From Aquifex aeolicus (GTDB lineage Bacteria > Aquificota > Aquificia > Aquificales > Aquificaceae): DNA of 5,925 bases. The notes beneath the pieces were generated by a model, which did no database searches, was not told the origin of the DNA, and was given only the letters and a program-made list of their open reading frames with translations. This document shows, piece by piece, positions 5,894-5,925 of the stretch. Numbering within the stretch: position 1 is the stretch's first letter; each line of letters begins with the position of its first letter. The stretch covers positions 1 through 5,925 of the forward strand of contig DQTK01000033.1 of NCBI GenBank assembly GCA_015662815.1, in the 5' to 3' direction. Both the position numbers and the translations under genes were made by a program.

Positions 5894-5925
5894 AAAACCT
5901 AAAGCTTTTGCACTACGTACATAAG
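5855..5925 (-). CDS. Possible C-terminal end of a membrane protein (partial)
   Basis: Read on the minus strand from the right edge, a frame starting at base 5923 is open for 22 codons to a TAA at 5857-5855. It ends ALGFYLALISIYWGFI, a strongly hydrophobic and aromatic tail like the last transmembrane helix of an integral membrane protein. It would converge with the second glycosyltransferase gene, leaving 24 bases between stop codons. An open frame of this length can arise by chance in AT-rich DNA, and the body of the gene lies outside the window, so this is tentative. Confidence 0.3.
   Translation of the reverse strand, partial: YVRSAKALGFYLALISIYWGFI

Overview
The window reads as ordinary bacterial chromosome, probably from a thermophile. 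The protein genes are AT-rich and use many AAA, GAA and ATA codons, giving proteins rich in Lys, Glu and Ile. The three tRNAs, by contrast, have stems made almost entirely of G-C pairs, a usual sign of growth at high temperature. Together with a type III pantothenate kinase of unusual active-site sequence and glycosyltransferases of the cell-envelope type, this suggests a Gram-negative lineage such as the Aquificota. That placement is inference from composition and gene style, not a database match.

Left part (1-1601, plus strand): the end of a MOSC-domain protein, whose first few residues lie outside the window, overlaps by 4 bases a gene for an unrecognised membrane-anchored protein. That second gene starts with TTG and has a very strong ribosome binding site. 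Middle part (1575-3826, minus strand): a hydantoinase B/oxoprolinase family gene is followed, with an ATGA stop/start overlap, by a type III pantothenate kinase gene (coaX). The coaX gene overlaps the end of the unrecognised plus-strand gene by 27 bases, tail to tail.

Right part (3828-5830, plus strand): a near-consensus sigma-70 type promoter (TTGACA, 17 bases, TACAAT) drives tRNA-Thr(UGU), tRNA-Tyr(GUA) and tRNA-Gly(UCC). This is the order of the tRNA cluster that precedes tufB in many bacteria, but no second tRNA-Thr and no tuf gene follow. Instead, 27 bases after the tRNA-Gly CCA, come two AT-rich family 2 glycosyltransferase genes without clear ribosome binding sites. With no terminator visible between, they may be read from the tRNA promoter. 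The second resembles the WaaE/KdtX-like glycosyltransferases of lipopolysaccharide core synthesis.

The last 95 bases hold a 12-codon open frame overlapping the second glycosyltransferase and, on the minus strand, what may be the C-terminal end of a membrane protein running in from outside. I see no mobile element, CRISPR array or clear terminator. Nothing here amounts to a clearly new system. The most notable points are the tRNA cluster without tuf, the promoter that shares bases with the ribosome binding site of the opposite gene, and the replaced catalytic aspartate in CoaX.
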